Shown one piece after another: positions 16,915-23,739 of a stretch of 64,000 nucleotides of DNA. A program made the translations under genes and the position numbers. Below the pieces are notes generated by a model. That model was not told where the DNA came from, made no database searches, and saw nothing but the letters and a program-made list of their open reading frames with translations. The stretch lies in NCBI RefSeq assembly GCF_000953135.1, contig NZ_LN614828.1:174762-238761 (forward strand), read 5' to 3'. Numbering within the stretch: position 1 is the first letter of the stretch; the number at the start of each line of letters is the position of its first letter. The DNA comes from Legionella fallonii LLAP-10. GTDB taxonomy: Bacteria > Pseudomonadota > Gammaproteobacteria > Legionellales > Legionellaceae.

Positions 16915-16937
16915 GGGGATTTTTCCATAGAATCCCC
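16915..16937 (+). terminator. Hairpin after the 88-residue gene
   Basis: GGGGATT pairs with AATCCCC around a nine-base loop just after the stop. A T-rich run appears further on. Probable weak terminator. Confidence 0.4.
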
Positions 16938-17031
16938 AAGCGTTTCAAATTTTTTAGCTTTATAGATAATGAGATAATGCCCCTTCTTTGCTATTTGAGC
17001 GGGATGGCAAAAGATTTATTTTAAATTTAAT

Positions 17032-17102
17032 CTAAAAAAAGGGTCTTTTTAGTTGACTTTTTATGTGAGCTTTGTCATACTGTAGTTGTTCACTTAGGAA
17101 CA
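17032..17102 (+). promoter_or_regulatory. Leading-region promoter, copy 2
   Basis: The hairpin arms CTAAAAA (17032-17038) and TTTTTAG (17046-17052) abut -35 TTGACT (17053-17058). After a 17-base spacer comes -10 CATACT (17076-17081), then the operator-like palindrome TGTTCACTTAGGAACA (17087-17102). The gap between -10 and palindrome is five bases in all three copies. Confidence 0.8.
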
Positions 17103-17127
17103 TAATAGATAAAATAAGGAATACATC

Positions 17128-17436
17128 ATGATTAAACACCCTCTTCAAATCGGCTCCATTCTTTATACTTCTTGGGGTTATGAGCAAACTAACATTGATT
17201 TTTATCAAGTCATTGAACTAATTGGAACATCGACTGTTGTACTCAGAGAACTTGCCCAAGAAAGAATCACCGAGCGCAACGATGAATTTTGCGGCAAAAC
17301 AAAAGCCAAACCCAATTGTTTTATTGATGAACCATTTCGAAAAAGAGCAAACGCGCAAGGCCAAGTCCGCATGAGCTCCTTCTCTCACGCGAGTCTTTGG
17401 GATGGCGTTCCTCTTTATTATTCCTCTTATCATTAG
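17128..17436 (+). CDS. Hypothetical protein (102 aa)
   Basis: Not assigned. It begins with a beta-rich part (LQIGSILYTSWGYEQTNIDFYQVIEL). The later half contains a conserved-looking KTKAKPNCFIDEPFRKRA segment and an aromatic C-terminus. It starts a unit under promoter copy 2 and ends before a strong hairpin. The placement suggests an early-expressed function. Confidence 0.55.
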   Translation: MIKHPLQIGSILYTSWGYEQTNIDFYQVIELIGTSTVVLRELAQERITERNDEFCGKTKAKPNCFIDEPFRKRANAQGQVRMSSFSHASLWDGVPLYYSSYH

Positions 17437-17447
17437 ACTTTTAAAAT

Positions 17448-17469
17448 ACTCCCTGCATCAGCAGGGAGT
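17448..17469 (+). terminator. Hairpin terminator
   Basis: ACTCCCTGC pairs with GCAGGGAGT around ATCA, giving nine perfect GC-rich pairs, directly after the gene at 17128. A T-run is missing, so termination may be partial. Confidence 0.55.
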
Positions 17470-17506
17470 TACCACTAATTAATGGTTTAAAAAATTGGAG
17501 ATTTTG

Positions 17507-17728
17507 ATGAGCACTATATCAACAGAAAAGACAAATAATTTAACACAAGAAATAAGTATCGTTTGGTCTATAGAGGATGTGTTGGATGTGAGGCCACTAC
17601 TCAGTAAAGAACAGGCAAGCATCGTATTACAACATCTTAAAAAAAATCATGATGCCACCATAGGGATTAATTGGGATGTGATAGAAATCGTTTCAGACGA
17701 TTTATTTCCAACCGAAGAAGAAAAATAA
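17507..17728 (+). CDS. Small hypothetical protein (73 aa)
   Basis: Not recognised. Soluble and acidic, with an LSKEQASIVLQHLKKNHDA helical stretch. GGAG precedes the ATG at 17507. A TTG four codons earlier is also open. It is followed by a hairpin at 17740-17760. Confidence 0.55.
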   Translation: MSTISTEKTNNLTQEISIVWSIEDVLDVRPLLSKEQASIVLQHLKKNHDATIGINWDVIEIVSDDLFPTEEEK

Positions 17729-17739
17729 TTCAATTAAAT

Positions 17740-17760
17740 AGGCTAGATTTTTTCTAGCCT
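17740..17760 (+). terminator. Hairpin terminator
   Basis: AGGCTAG pairs with CTAGCCT around a T-rich seven-base loop, just downstream of the 73-residue gene. Confidence 0.5.
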
Positions 17761-17784
17761 GTTCACCGATTAGGAGGAAACACA

Positions 17785-17958
17785 ATGGATTATTTAAATT
17801 TATGGGAGCAGTTAGGAGATGTGTCAATAAACGATGAAGATGAAATTGAAGAGGATTTTCTGCATTTTAAAAAAGGAACGAACAAATTCGAACTCTGGAC
17901 ATGGTTTGATGAAAAATTACCCAAAGGAATCGCACATGAGTTATTTAAGAAATCATAA
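17785..17958 (+). CDS. Small conserved acidic protein (57 aa)
   Basis: It has a near-consensus AGGAGGAAA ribosome binding site. The pattern LWEQLGDVSINDEDEIEEDFLHF, then KGTNKFELWTWFDEKLPKGIAHEL, resembles a widespread family of tiny proteobacterial proteins that carry a GTDxxxIWxWFE motif, of unknown function. Its 3' end overlaps the start of the next gene by 23 bases. Confidence 0.65.
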   Translation: MDYLNLWEQLGDVSINDEDEIEEDFLHFKKGTNKFELWTWFDEKLPKGIAHELFKKS

Positions 17959-18781
17959 CTATTTAATTGCTATAAATAGGACTTTTGCCCTCACCCTATT
18001 CATGGGGTCTTTTTTATCCTTTCCTGCTCATTCAGGGTATTCTAAATCATTTAGAGTAGCTCATCCCCATGGAAAGGTGAAATCACAACACATATCGCCC
18101 ACGATAAAACACTCTAAATTTTTAACTGGGTTAGCTGCAGGCTCTATTTTATTCTCGCAAAAGGGACATACTGACACTTACCATGAACCGGATTTTGAAT
18201 CACCTGATGGCGAGCTGTATAGTGAATACGAGCGCAACAATCAATTATTAGCTCAAGGCGACTTACCCCAGGATAAGCGATTAGCATTAGAGCGCAGAAA
18301 TCAACAGATAAAAAACAGGTTAATTGCGTTAGCTGAAAAAAGATACATGAGCGCATTCACCCTTCAATTGGCTCCAATTAAAGAAAAGGTAATTGAATCA
18401 AAAATTGAAACATCGTATAACGAAAAATCGGATATCCAAGTAAAGCGCAAACAGATCGTTTATGAACTCGGATTTTCAGATGAAAGCCCAAAACCAATAA
18501 GTGATTTTGAGGTGGTGGCCATTAATGAAATGAAACCTAATAACGCACATCCCTATCAATTTACCTATTCAGAAACATGGGGGAATAACACCATTAAAGT
18601 AACTTTGAGAGATAAAAAAGATCAAAATCTTGTATTAAATTTATCTCACTCCTACTACGTTCCAAAGGCCGCAAAAAAAGACATTTTGGAATCCATGCGA
18701 GAAAAATTGGAATATGTATGGCCATTTATATTCCTGCCGTTACTGCTGAATTTTTTTTTAACACTAAACAATAAATTATAA
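17936..18781 (+). CDS. Membrane-anchored hypothetical protein, partner of SPFH gene
   Basis: Not recognised. The start at 17936 has AAAGGA upstream and gives a signal-like N-terminus (FALTLFMGSFLSFPAHS, about residues 17-33). A long polar, Glu/Lys-rich middle follows, with a C-terminal hydrophobic segment (WPFIFLPLLLNFFLTL). Both ends would be membrane-embedded, with the middle outside the cytoplasm or folded back. It sits 19 bases ahead of the SPFH protein gene, so the two are likely an operon and may form one membrane complex, as SPFH proteins often do with a partner. Confidence 0.55.
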   Translation: MSYLRNHNYLIAINRTFALTLFMGSFLSFPAHSGYSKSFRVAHPHGKVKSQHISPTIKHSKFLTGLAAGSILFSQKGHTDTYHEPDFESPDGELYSEYERNNQLLAQGDLPQDKRLALERRNQQIKNRLIALAEKRYMSAFTLQLAPIKEKVIESKIETSYNEKSDIQVKRKQIVYELGFSDESPKPISDFEVVAINEMKPNNAHPYQFTYSETWGNNTIKVTLRDKKDQNLVLNLSHSYYVPKAAKKDILESMREKLEYVWPFIFLPLLLNFFLTLNNKL

Positions 18782-18800
18782 CTATAAGGGAGCTATATAA

Positions 18801-19703
18801 ATGATGATTGAACTATTAATTGGTATTGCCGTTCTCTTGCTAATCTTTGTCTTAACAGGCCTGTTTATTGTCAAACAGCAAGAGGTTGCACTTATTGAAC
18901 GATTAGGAAAATATCATTCTATTGCACATGCAGGACTTAATTTTAAAATACCCTTTATTGATTGGATTTCCGGTAAGTTATCGTTACGAATCCAACAATT
19001 AGATGTCAAAGTCGAAACGAAGACAAAAGATAATGTGATTGTCCAGATTCAAGTTTCCGTGCAATATCGCATCAAAGAAGACGGCGTTTATGATGCGTTC
19101 TATAAGTTGGAAGATCCTACGCAACAAATTACAGCCTATGTGCTTGATCTAGTACGCTCTGAAACGCCAACAATGATCTTGGATGACATTTTTGAAAAAA
19201 AAGACACCATTGCTAATGCCGTTAAAAACCACTTAACCGGCACTATGAAAGACTTTGGATTTGAAATTGTCAAAGCATTAGTAACGAATATTGAGCTAGA
19301 GACTAAAGTAAAAAACGCAATGAATGAAATTAACGAACAACAACGCCTACAAGTTGCAGCTCAGGCCAAAGGAGAAGCAGAAAAAATATTAATGGTCAAA
19401 AGAGCCGAGGCCGAAGCAGAAAGCAAGCAATTACAAGGTGAAGGGATAGCCAATCAACGAAAAGCAATTATCGATGGACTAAGCCATTCGGTAGAAGATT
19501 TTCAAAAATCCATACCTGGAGTAACGTCTGCAGAGATAATGAACTTGGTATTGATCACCCAATATTTTGATACATTAAAAGAAATAGGAGCACATAACAA
19601 ATCGAGTACGATCTTATTGCCACAGTTACCGAATGATATCGCATCGCAACTGCAACAAAGCATTATAACAGGCAATATTGCCAGCACAGACGTAAAAAAT
19701 TAA
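18801..19703 (+). CDS. SPFH/stomatin-family (Band 7) membrane protein
   Basis: A 300-residue protein with one N-terminal membrane helix (LLIGIAVLLLIFVLTGLFIV). An SPFH domain then spans about residues 25-190 (QQEVALIERLGKY, RIQQLDVKVETKTKDNVIVQIQV). An Ala/Glu-rich coiled coil (QAKGEAEKILMVKRAEAEAESKQLQGEG) follows. SPFH proteins form membrane-attached cages that organise membrane microdomains or hold proteases. Closest types are the bacterial stomatin-like proteins. The genomic context, a conjugative leading region, is unusual. Confidence 0.88.
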   Translation: MMIELLIGIAVLLLIFVLTGLFIVKQQEVALIERLGKYHSIAHAGLNFKIPFIDWISGKLSLRIQQLDVKVETKTKDNVIVQIQVSVQYRIKEDGVYDAFYKLEDPTQQITAYVLDLVRSETPTMILDDIFEKKDTIANAVKNHLTGTMKDFGFEIVKALVTNIELETKVKNAMNEINEQQRLQVAAQAKGEAEKILMVKRAEAEAESKQLQGEGIANQRKAIIDGLSHSVEDFQKSIPGVTSAEIMNLVLITQYFDTLKEIGAHNKSSTILLPQLPNDIASQLQQSIITGNIASTDVKN

Positions 19704-19710
19704 TCGCAGA

Positions 19711-19744
19711 GTTATTGGGATTATGCTCTGGTAATTCCAATAAC
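19711..19744 (+). terminator. Hairpin after the SPFH gene
   Basis: GTTATTGGGATTA pairs with TAATTCCAATAAC (13 bp, one G-U wobble) around an eight-base loop. No strong T-run follows, so it may stabilise the mRNA rather than terminate. Confidence 0.5.
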
Positions 19745-19779
19745 AATAGGCTTAATTTAGAAATTATGGAAGGTAAACA

Positions 19780-20403
19780 ATGGATGTAAGTGTAAAAGAG
19801 TTTTTGATAATGGTCTATATAGTTGGTGGATTAATTGCCCTATGTTATTCCATCCACGGCTTTCTCAGTTTTCAACACTTAAAAAAATATTACAATAATG
19901 ATTTGCTGCTCAAAAGGCCTGATATTAGACGCTATTTGATTCTTAAACCGCTTCTTTGGCCATATTTTTTTGTTATCGAAAAAAGCCCAATAGAACGATT
20001 TTCCGAGCTATTTTTTAAACATTATGGTGATGAGGGACATACTTATTTTAGAAGCCAAGGGCTTAAGAACTTTTTAAATGACCTATTCAAAGGAAAAAAT
20101 CGTTATAAAAAGCATCAAATACACACACTTTGCTGGCCAATTGACAAAAATTCCCAAGATTGGATTGAACATAAGCAATTTTTTAAAGGCAATAATTTTT
20201 ATGCGCATATTGTCTATATAAAAATGCAGGATGAATACCTTGTGCGAGTCTCTTGGGAAAAAGAACGCACCCCTCACCCTGTGGACTCGATAAGCCGGTT
20301 TGAGCTAGATCAAGGCCAACGACTTAGCGCGTCTGAATTTAAAACAAGAATGCAACAAATCAATGTCAATGAAGCTAATAAATTACATCTTGAAATAAAA
20401 TAG
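19780..20403 (+). CDS. Hypothetical membrane protein (207 aa)
   Basis: Not recognised. One hydrophobic segment near the N-terminus (MVYIVGGLIALCYSIHGFL), then a basic, aromatic region that may lie at the membrane (LLWPYFFVIEK), then a polar cytoplasmic domain. AAGG precedes the start. It is likely in the same transcription unit as the SPFH gene. Confidence 0.5.
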   Translation: MDVSVKEFLIMVYIVGGLIALCYSIHGFLSFQHLKKYYNNDLLLKRPDIRRYLILKPLLWPYFFVIEKSPIERFSELFFKHYGDEGHTYFRSQGLKNFLNDLFKGKNRYKKHQIHTLCWPIDKNSQDWIEHKQFFKGNNFYAHIVYIKMQDEYLVRVSWEKERTPHPVDSISRFELDQGQRLSASEFKTRMQQINVNEANKLHLEIK

Positions 20404-20416
20404 CCTCCTCATGCAA

Positions 20417-20499
20417 CAATAAAAACGTCAATTTAAAAGATGTTTTTTATTGACAAGATCGCCATTTTTTGCCATAATGTATTTGTTCACTTAGGAACA
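20417..20499 (+). promoter_or_regulatory. Leading-region promoter, copy 3
   Basis: Hairpin arms CAATAAAAA (20417-20425) and TTTTTATTG (20444-20452) overlap the -35 TTGACA (20450-20455). After 17 bases comes -10 CATAAT (20473-20478), then the palindrome TGTTCACTTAGGAACA (20484-20499). It drives the antirestriction gene and has the best -35 and -10 of the three copies. Confidence 0.82.
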
Positions 20500-20524
20500 T
20501 AATAGAAAACATTAAGGATCAAAA

Positions 20525-20929
20525 ATGACAACAATTATTACTTCAAAATTAGTTAGCGATAAGCAACGCCTTTCTTTTTTACCTAAGCATTTTGGCATCA
20601 TGATGCTAAATGCCGAACAAGCCATCTACAACACCTTAAAAGTAATGTGTTCTTCTTACGACGGTGGCTATTGGCATTTTTACGAATTGAGCAATCGTGG
20701 TTTTTATTTAGCTCCTGACATGGACGAACTACTCCCTATCTACGTGGAAGGCAACGGCTATGCTGGCGAAATAAGCGCGGATGCTGCTGGAATCATTACA
20801 ACCCTATGTGTTCTTAATCAACTCTGTTGGAAAACTAAATCGGATAAAACAATCCATCAGTATTATTTATTAAAGGATTACATCGAGTATCACAAAGAAG
20901 CTAGAGAGATTTATGCTGCAATTGATTAA
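20525..20929 (+). CDS. Antirestriction protein, ArdB/KlcA family
   Basis: A 134-residue protein with the family pattern FLPKHFGIMMLNAEQAIYNTL, YDGGYWHFYELSNRGFYLAPD (about residues 41-61) and EISADAAGIITTLCVLNQL, ending HKEAREIYAAID. Members inhibit type I restriction in vivo and so protect incoming conjugative DNA. Its own promoter (copy 3) and its place in the predicted leading region fit expression right after entry. It is separate from the upstream genes and is followed by a hairpin terminator. Confidence 0.92.
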   Translation: MTTIITSKLVSDKQRLSFLPKHFGIMMLNAEQAIYNTLKVMCSSYDGGYWHFYELSNRGFYLAPDMDELLPIYVEGNGYAGEISADAAGIITTLCVLNQLCWKTKSDKTIHQYYLLKDYIEYHKEAREIYAAID

Positions 20930-20941
20930 ATAGATTAAAAC

Positions 20942-20966
20942 AGGCCGTAAATTTGAATTACGGCCT
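20942..20966 (+). terminator. Terminator after the antirestriction gene
   Basis: AGGCCGTAA pairs with TTACGGCCT around ATTTGAA and runs into TTTAA. Confidence 0.7.
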
Positions 20967-20990
20967 TTAAACAAAATTAAGGAGTAAATA

Positions 20991-21167
20991 ATGAACTATA
21001 GTGACAGGAAATACTGGCATGAAGGCAAAGCATTATGGCTGGAATATATCAATCAAAACGGTTATAGCTCTTCATTCACTATTAAAGGGATGAACAAATT
21101 ATCTAAGAATTTAGATTTAAAACCGGCTTATGTACGCAAATGTTTATCAATTTATTTAGAAAATTAA
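20991..21167 (+). CDS. Small hypothetical protein (58 aa)
   Basis: Not recognised. AAGGAG lies upstream of the ATG. A small basic, aromatic protein whose C-terminal half (LDLKPAYVRKCLSIYLEN) could be a short HTH-like helix pair. It is followed ten bases later by another tiny gene. Confidence 0.5.
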   Translation: MNYSDRKYWHEGKALWLEYINQNGYSSSFTIKGMNKLSKNLDLKPAYVRKCLSIYLEN

Positions 21168-21177
21168 GGAAGTAAAA

Positions 21178-21327
21178 ATGTACGTGTATATTGAATCAGA
21201 AAAAGGTTTTTTATGGACTGTTGGATTTTATGATCCCTCTGGGAAATGGCATCCAGAAAGCGATCACACATCACCAGATGAAGCAGCCAACCGAGTTAAT
21301 TTTTTGAACGGGGATAATAATAGATAA
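21178..21327 (+). CDS. Small conserved protein (49 aa)
   Basis: The pattern MYVYIES then LWTVGFYDPSGKWHPESDH, followed by EAANRVNFLNG, matches a widespread family of roughly 50-residue proteobacterial proteins of unknown function common in phages, plasmids and chromosomes. AAGGAAG precedes the start. Confidence 0.65.
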   Translation: MYVYIESEKGFLWTVGFYDPSGKWHPESDHTSPDEAANRVNFLNGDNNR

Positions 21328-21423
21328 ATTTCAATTATTCGCGGTCAATCACCATCTTGATGAGTAGCCGACAATCAAAAGCAACGGGCTAACAAATAAA
21401 TAAAGTGATTTTGAAGGAGCATT

Positions 21424-21687
21424 ATGAAATTAAGATTATATCATGGACGTAATAATCCAGAACAAGAAATGAATGATTGGGGTTTCGAAGGGGCAACACT
21501 TAATGGTGTTGATGGGATTATATGGACTTATGGCGTGCCACGAGTGTACTTTGTTAATGATAGCGCATTAAAAGCAGCAAAGGATTTAACAGGATGGGAT
21601 GAACTAGGAGATGGTTTGGAAATGCGCGTTTATGAGGATTTAATTAAAACCAAGGAGGGGTATTTTGGGGATTGGGAGTTAATTTAA
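21424..21687 (+). CDS. Hypothetical protein (87 aa)
   Basis: A small soluble protein with a conserved look: LYHGRNNPEQEMNDWGFEG at the N-terminus and EGYFGDWELI at the end. Plasmid and phage proteins of this pattern exist without known function. AAGGAG precedes the ATG. It is the last rightward gene of the predicted leading block and is followed by a bidirectional hairpin. Confidence 0.55.
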   Translation: MKLRLYHGRNNPEQEMNDWGFEGATLNGVDGIIWTYGVPRVYFVNDSALKAAKDLTGWDELGDGLEMRVYEDLIKTKEGYFGDWELI

Positions 21688-21723
21688 ATAAAAGGAGATA
21701 TTTCTTTGCTTTTATCTTTCATT

Positions 21724-21752
21724 TTGCCAATGCATGCTTTATGCATTGGCAA
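21724..21752. terminator. Bidirectional hairpin terminator
   Basis: TTGCCAATGCAT and its exact complement flank GCTTT. Twelve perfect pairs between convergent genes serve both directions. Confidence 0.7.
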
Positions 21753-21767
21753 TTATACCACGTACTT

Positions 21768-22043
21768 TTACAGGTTGTTCTCATGCTTGTTTTGAGCAAC
21801 ACGAAACGCATAATGGCATTCACGTTGAGTCATTGGTCGATGTGAACGAAGAGCCAATTCTTTGTGAAATAAATCAAGAAATCCACGTTTATAAGCCCTC
21901 TTTTCAAACCCACGTATTCCAAATTTTTTAGTTAGCCAATGATCAATCGTTTGATGGCAAGTAGACTCAAAATTACTGAGATCCAATAACCGCAAAAATA
22001 CAAGCACAGCAATAAATAAAAGAATAGTGTTTATATCCATCAT
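21768..22043 (-). CDS. Hypothetical membrane protein (91 aa)
   Basis: Not recognised. One N-terminal hydrophobic helix (TILLFIAVLVFLRLLDL) then a basic cytoplasmic part rich in His and Arg. Its ATG overlaps the stop of the upstream small gene (ATGA), which supports both being real. Confidence 0.5.
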   Translation of the reverse strand: MMDINTILLFIAVLVFLRLLDLSNFESTCHQTIDHWLTKKFGIRGFEKRAYKRGFLDLFHKELALRSHRPMTQRECHYAFRVAQNKHENNL

Positions 22044-22189
22044 GCAATATGATCCACCCTTTTATTAGATTGCGCACAACCGCCATTGCATCGCTGCATT
22101 GCCTTCAATAATTTTCTATTGTTATTAGCACTTAACGCACAAAAAATCATTGTAATTGAATTTATAAGAATACACATTTTAATAAACAT
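22040..22189 (-). CDS. Small hypothetical protein (49 aa)
   Basis: Not recognised. A short hydrophobic N-terminus (MCILINSITMIFCALS) followed by a basic Cys-containing tail. Coupled by a four-base overlap to the gene downstream. No other evidence supports it. Confidence 0.35.
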   Translation of the reverse strand: MFIKMCILINSITMIFCALSANNNRKLLKAMQRCNGGCAQSNKRVDHIA

Positions 22190-22217
22190 AAATCACTCAT
22201 TAATGATTAATACTAAT

Positions 22218-22421
22218 TTAATCAATCATTGAATATTCATCAGAAGCTTTCCATTTTTTATCTTTTCCTAGAATATACAAAGCTGATTTTTCAAAAAATG
22301 TATCTGAACTTCTCAGTTTTGCCCATTCACAATAGGCTTGAATTTCTTTATATACAGTGGCATCAATTTCGACTCGTATTTTTTCAGTTTGCTTTATTTT
22401 ATCTTCGGTAATTAAAGGCAT
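22218..22421 (-). CDS. Small RHH-like protein (67 aa)
   Basis: The segment KIRVEIDATVYKEIQAYCEWAKLRSSDTFFEKSALYIL has the strand-helix-helix pattern of ribbon-helix-helix DNA-binding proteins, and the family is common on conjugative elements. GAGG lies five bases from the ATG. It may regulate nearby genes or act in the relaxosome. Confidence 0.55.
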   Translation of the reverse strand: MPLITEDKIKQTEKIRVEIDATVYKEIQAYCEWAKLRSSDTFFEKSALYILGKDKKWKASDEYSMID

Positions 22422-22460
22422 GATATCCTCGTTTTATGTTACAAATTCTTAACACGTATA

Positions 22461-22916
22461 CTATCTATTCCAATAATCAAATGAATTAAATTGGTTATTG
22501 GAATGCATATTGCTAAAGCTGGAATGATGATTACTGTGATGGTGCATAGAGTGATTGTAATTAAATCCAAATGGACTACCCCCCGCATCATACGAACCAA
22601 TCATAGGCAAACCAGTAGCAGGATTTACTCTAAATGTATCCTGTGAATGATTATTAAATAATTGCTGATTGTCAATATTCATAGAAGAATGATCGCCCTG
22701 TGTTATACCATGGCCTTTATTCATCCTAGGCAAAATATACTGTTTAAAATATTCATTTTCCATGTAATTAAAATGCCTATCTTTTGATGCAATGGCTTTT
22801 TGATATTCAAGAAAACCTGGTGGCGCTTCCAATACAAAATCTTTAATTCGGATGAGTAATTGTATTAATTTTTTTATGCGATCAACTATCACATCCTTTT
22901 GAAAAAATAGTTTCAT
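22461..22916 (-). CDS. His/Asn/Ser-rich hypothetical protein (151 aa)
   Basis: Not recognised. The N-terminal half is helical (VIVDRIKKLIQLLIRIKDFVLEAP). A conserved-looking VNPATGLPMIGSYDAGGSPFG patch (about residues 97-117) precedes a low-complexity tail of His, Asn, Ser and Phe, with several HH pairs that could bind metal. Such NPATGLPM motifs recur in small exported or phage-like proteins. It is divergently arranged from the oriT region. AGGAT precedes the start. Confidence 0.5.
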   Translation of the reverse strand: MKLFFQKDVIVDRIKKLIQLLIRIKDFVLEAPPGFLEYQKAIASKDRHFNYMENEYFKQYILPRMNKGHGITQGDHSSMNIDNQQLFNNHSQDTFRVNPATGLPMIGSYDAGGSPFGFNYNHSMHHHSNHHSSFSNMHSNNQFNSFDYWNR

Positions 22917-23060
22917 TTTTTTATCCTATTTAATAGTTAATTAATTCCTTCACAAACGCGCAAAGGTACGCGCTCTTTATTTACTCTCTAATCCATTATT
23001 CTAACTATACTAATAGTAGTACTTCATAAGGATTGTGCCTAGTTGTATTTTTTGAATCTA

Positions 23061-23083
23061 CACACACCACGCAATGTGATTGC
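23061..23083 (-). other. oriT: Candidate oriT nic site (F-like)
   Basis: On the minus strand a hairpin GCAAT-CAC-ATTGC (23083-23071) is immediately followed by GTGGTGTGTGT. In F the nic region is a GCAAAAAC-TTG-TTTTTGC hairpin followed by GTGGGGTGTGG. Aligning the two, 13 of 15 bases of the TTGCGTGGGGTGTGG segment agree. By analogy the nick would fall between 23062 and 23061 on the minus strand. The MOBF relaxase encoded at 27929-33802 is the expected enzyme. The F sequence is recalled from memory. Confidence 0.72.
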
Positions 23084-23171
23084 TTTAAAAAATTTGCACA
23101 TAACCATATGATTTATATATAAATAATTCAACAAACCTTTAAAAACGAGTAATTTAAAGCAAAACCCTCAT

Positions 23172-23260
23172 GTATACAATTGTATACATATACCCATTAT
23201 AAATCAACGAAATATCCAATTAAAAATACAGTTGTATACATAAATAATACTATTGTATAC
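23172..23260. repeat. Four phased GTATAC sites
   Basis: GTATAC occurs at 23172, 23182, 23234 and 23255. The steps are 10, 52 and 21 bases, close to whole turns of the helix, so the sites lie on one face. Most are flanked by T on the left and A on the right, as TTGTATACA. This is what a cooperative DNA-binding protein such as a TraM- or TraY-type factor would use beside oriT. A further copy is at 23949 inside the second gene downstream. Confidence 0.65.
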
Positions 23261-23277
23261 TTGTATTGATTCAATAA

Positions 23278-23739
23278 ATGAGCCCTTCTATGAAAGAAAA
23301 TGATGTCATTACCTTGCGTATTTCAGAATATGAACGGGAGTACTTAAATAAAATTGCACATCAATTTGATTTACAAAAGCGCGGTTCATCAGAGACTTCG
23401 CCTGCAAAAGCATTAAAATTCCTTTTAGAATTTTGCTTACATAATGAGATTTCACCGCAGAGAAAAAATGAAAATCCATTGCACGATATAAGAAAAATGA
23501 TTGAACAAATTCATGCATCCATACCCCATCTGATGTACCACAATCATTATCAAAGTTTAGTTATTTCATCCAATATTAATGACGACTCTTTGAAAGAAAT
23601 AAAACAAAAAACCATTGAATACTTAAACGATAATTTCTCAGGGTTTCAAAATAATTCGTACAAAGAAGTTCGATTTAAAATGAACGGAATTGGCCTAAAA
23701 ACAGTACCCATAGAAGAAGGTGAATCATTATGGAAGTAA
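23278..23739 (+). CDS. Putative RHH relaxosome or regulatory protein
   Basis: A 153-residue protein. The N-terminal part (DVITLRISEYEREYLNKIAHQF) has the strand-helix pattern of ribbon-helix-helix proteins. The rest is helical, with a basic, Lys-rich C-terminal segment. It lies directly downstream of the phased GTATAC sites, so autoregulation or a role as a TraM/TraY-like oriT binding factor is inferred. No family name can be given. The start codon lacks a clear ribosome binding site, and ATG 23290 is an alternative. Confidence 0.55.
   Translation: MSPSMKENDVITLRISEYEREYLNKIAHQFDLQKRGSSETSPAKALKFLLEFCLHNEISPQRKNENPLHDIRKMIEQIHASIPHLMYHNHYQSLVISSNINDDSLKEIKQKTIEYLNDNFSGFQNNSYKEVRFKMNGIGLKTVPIEEGESLWK

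Larger units (their letters stand above)
22917..23277. other. Transfer-origin region
   Basis: A 360-base non-coding stretch between divergent genes. It contains the predicted nic site and its hairpin at 23061-23083 and four GTATAC sites at 23172-23260, annotated separately. The rest is very AT-rich, as is usual for origins of transfer. Confidence 0.7.

Noticed and set aside
17834..17935. N-terminal extension of the SPFH-partner gene
   Set aside because: It overlaps a well-supported small gene at 17785-17958 and has no ribosome binding site. The start at 17936 gives a proper signal-like sequence.
21734..21931. Rightward 65-codon frame opposite the membrane protein at 21768
   Set aside because: It starts in a terminator hairpin. 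The leftward frame has a membrane helix and a coupled upstream gene.
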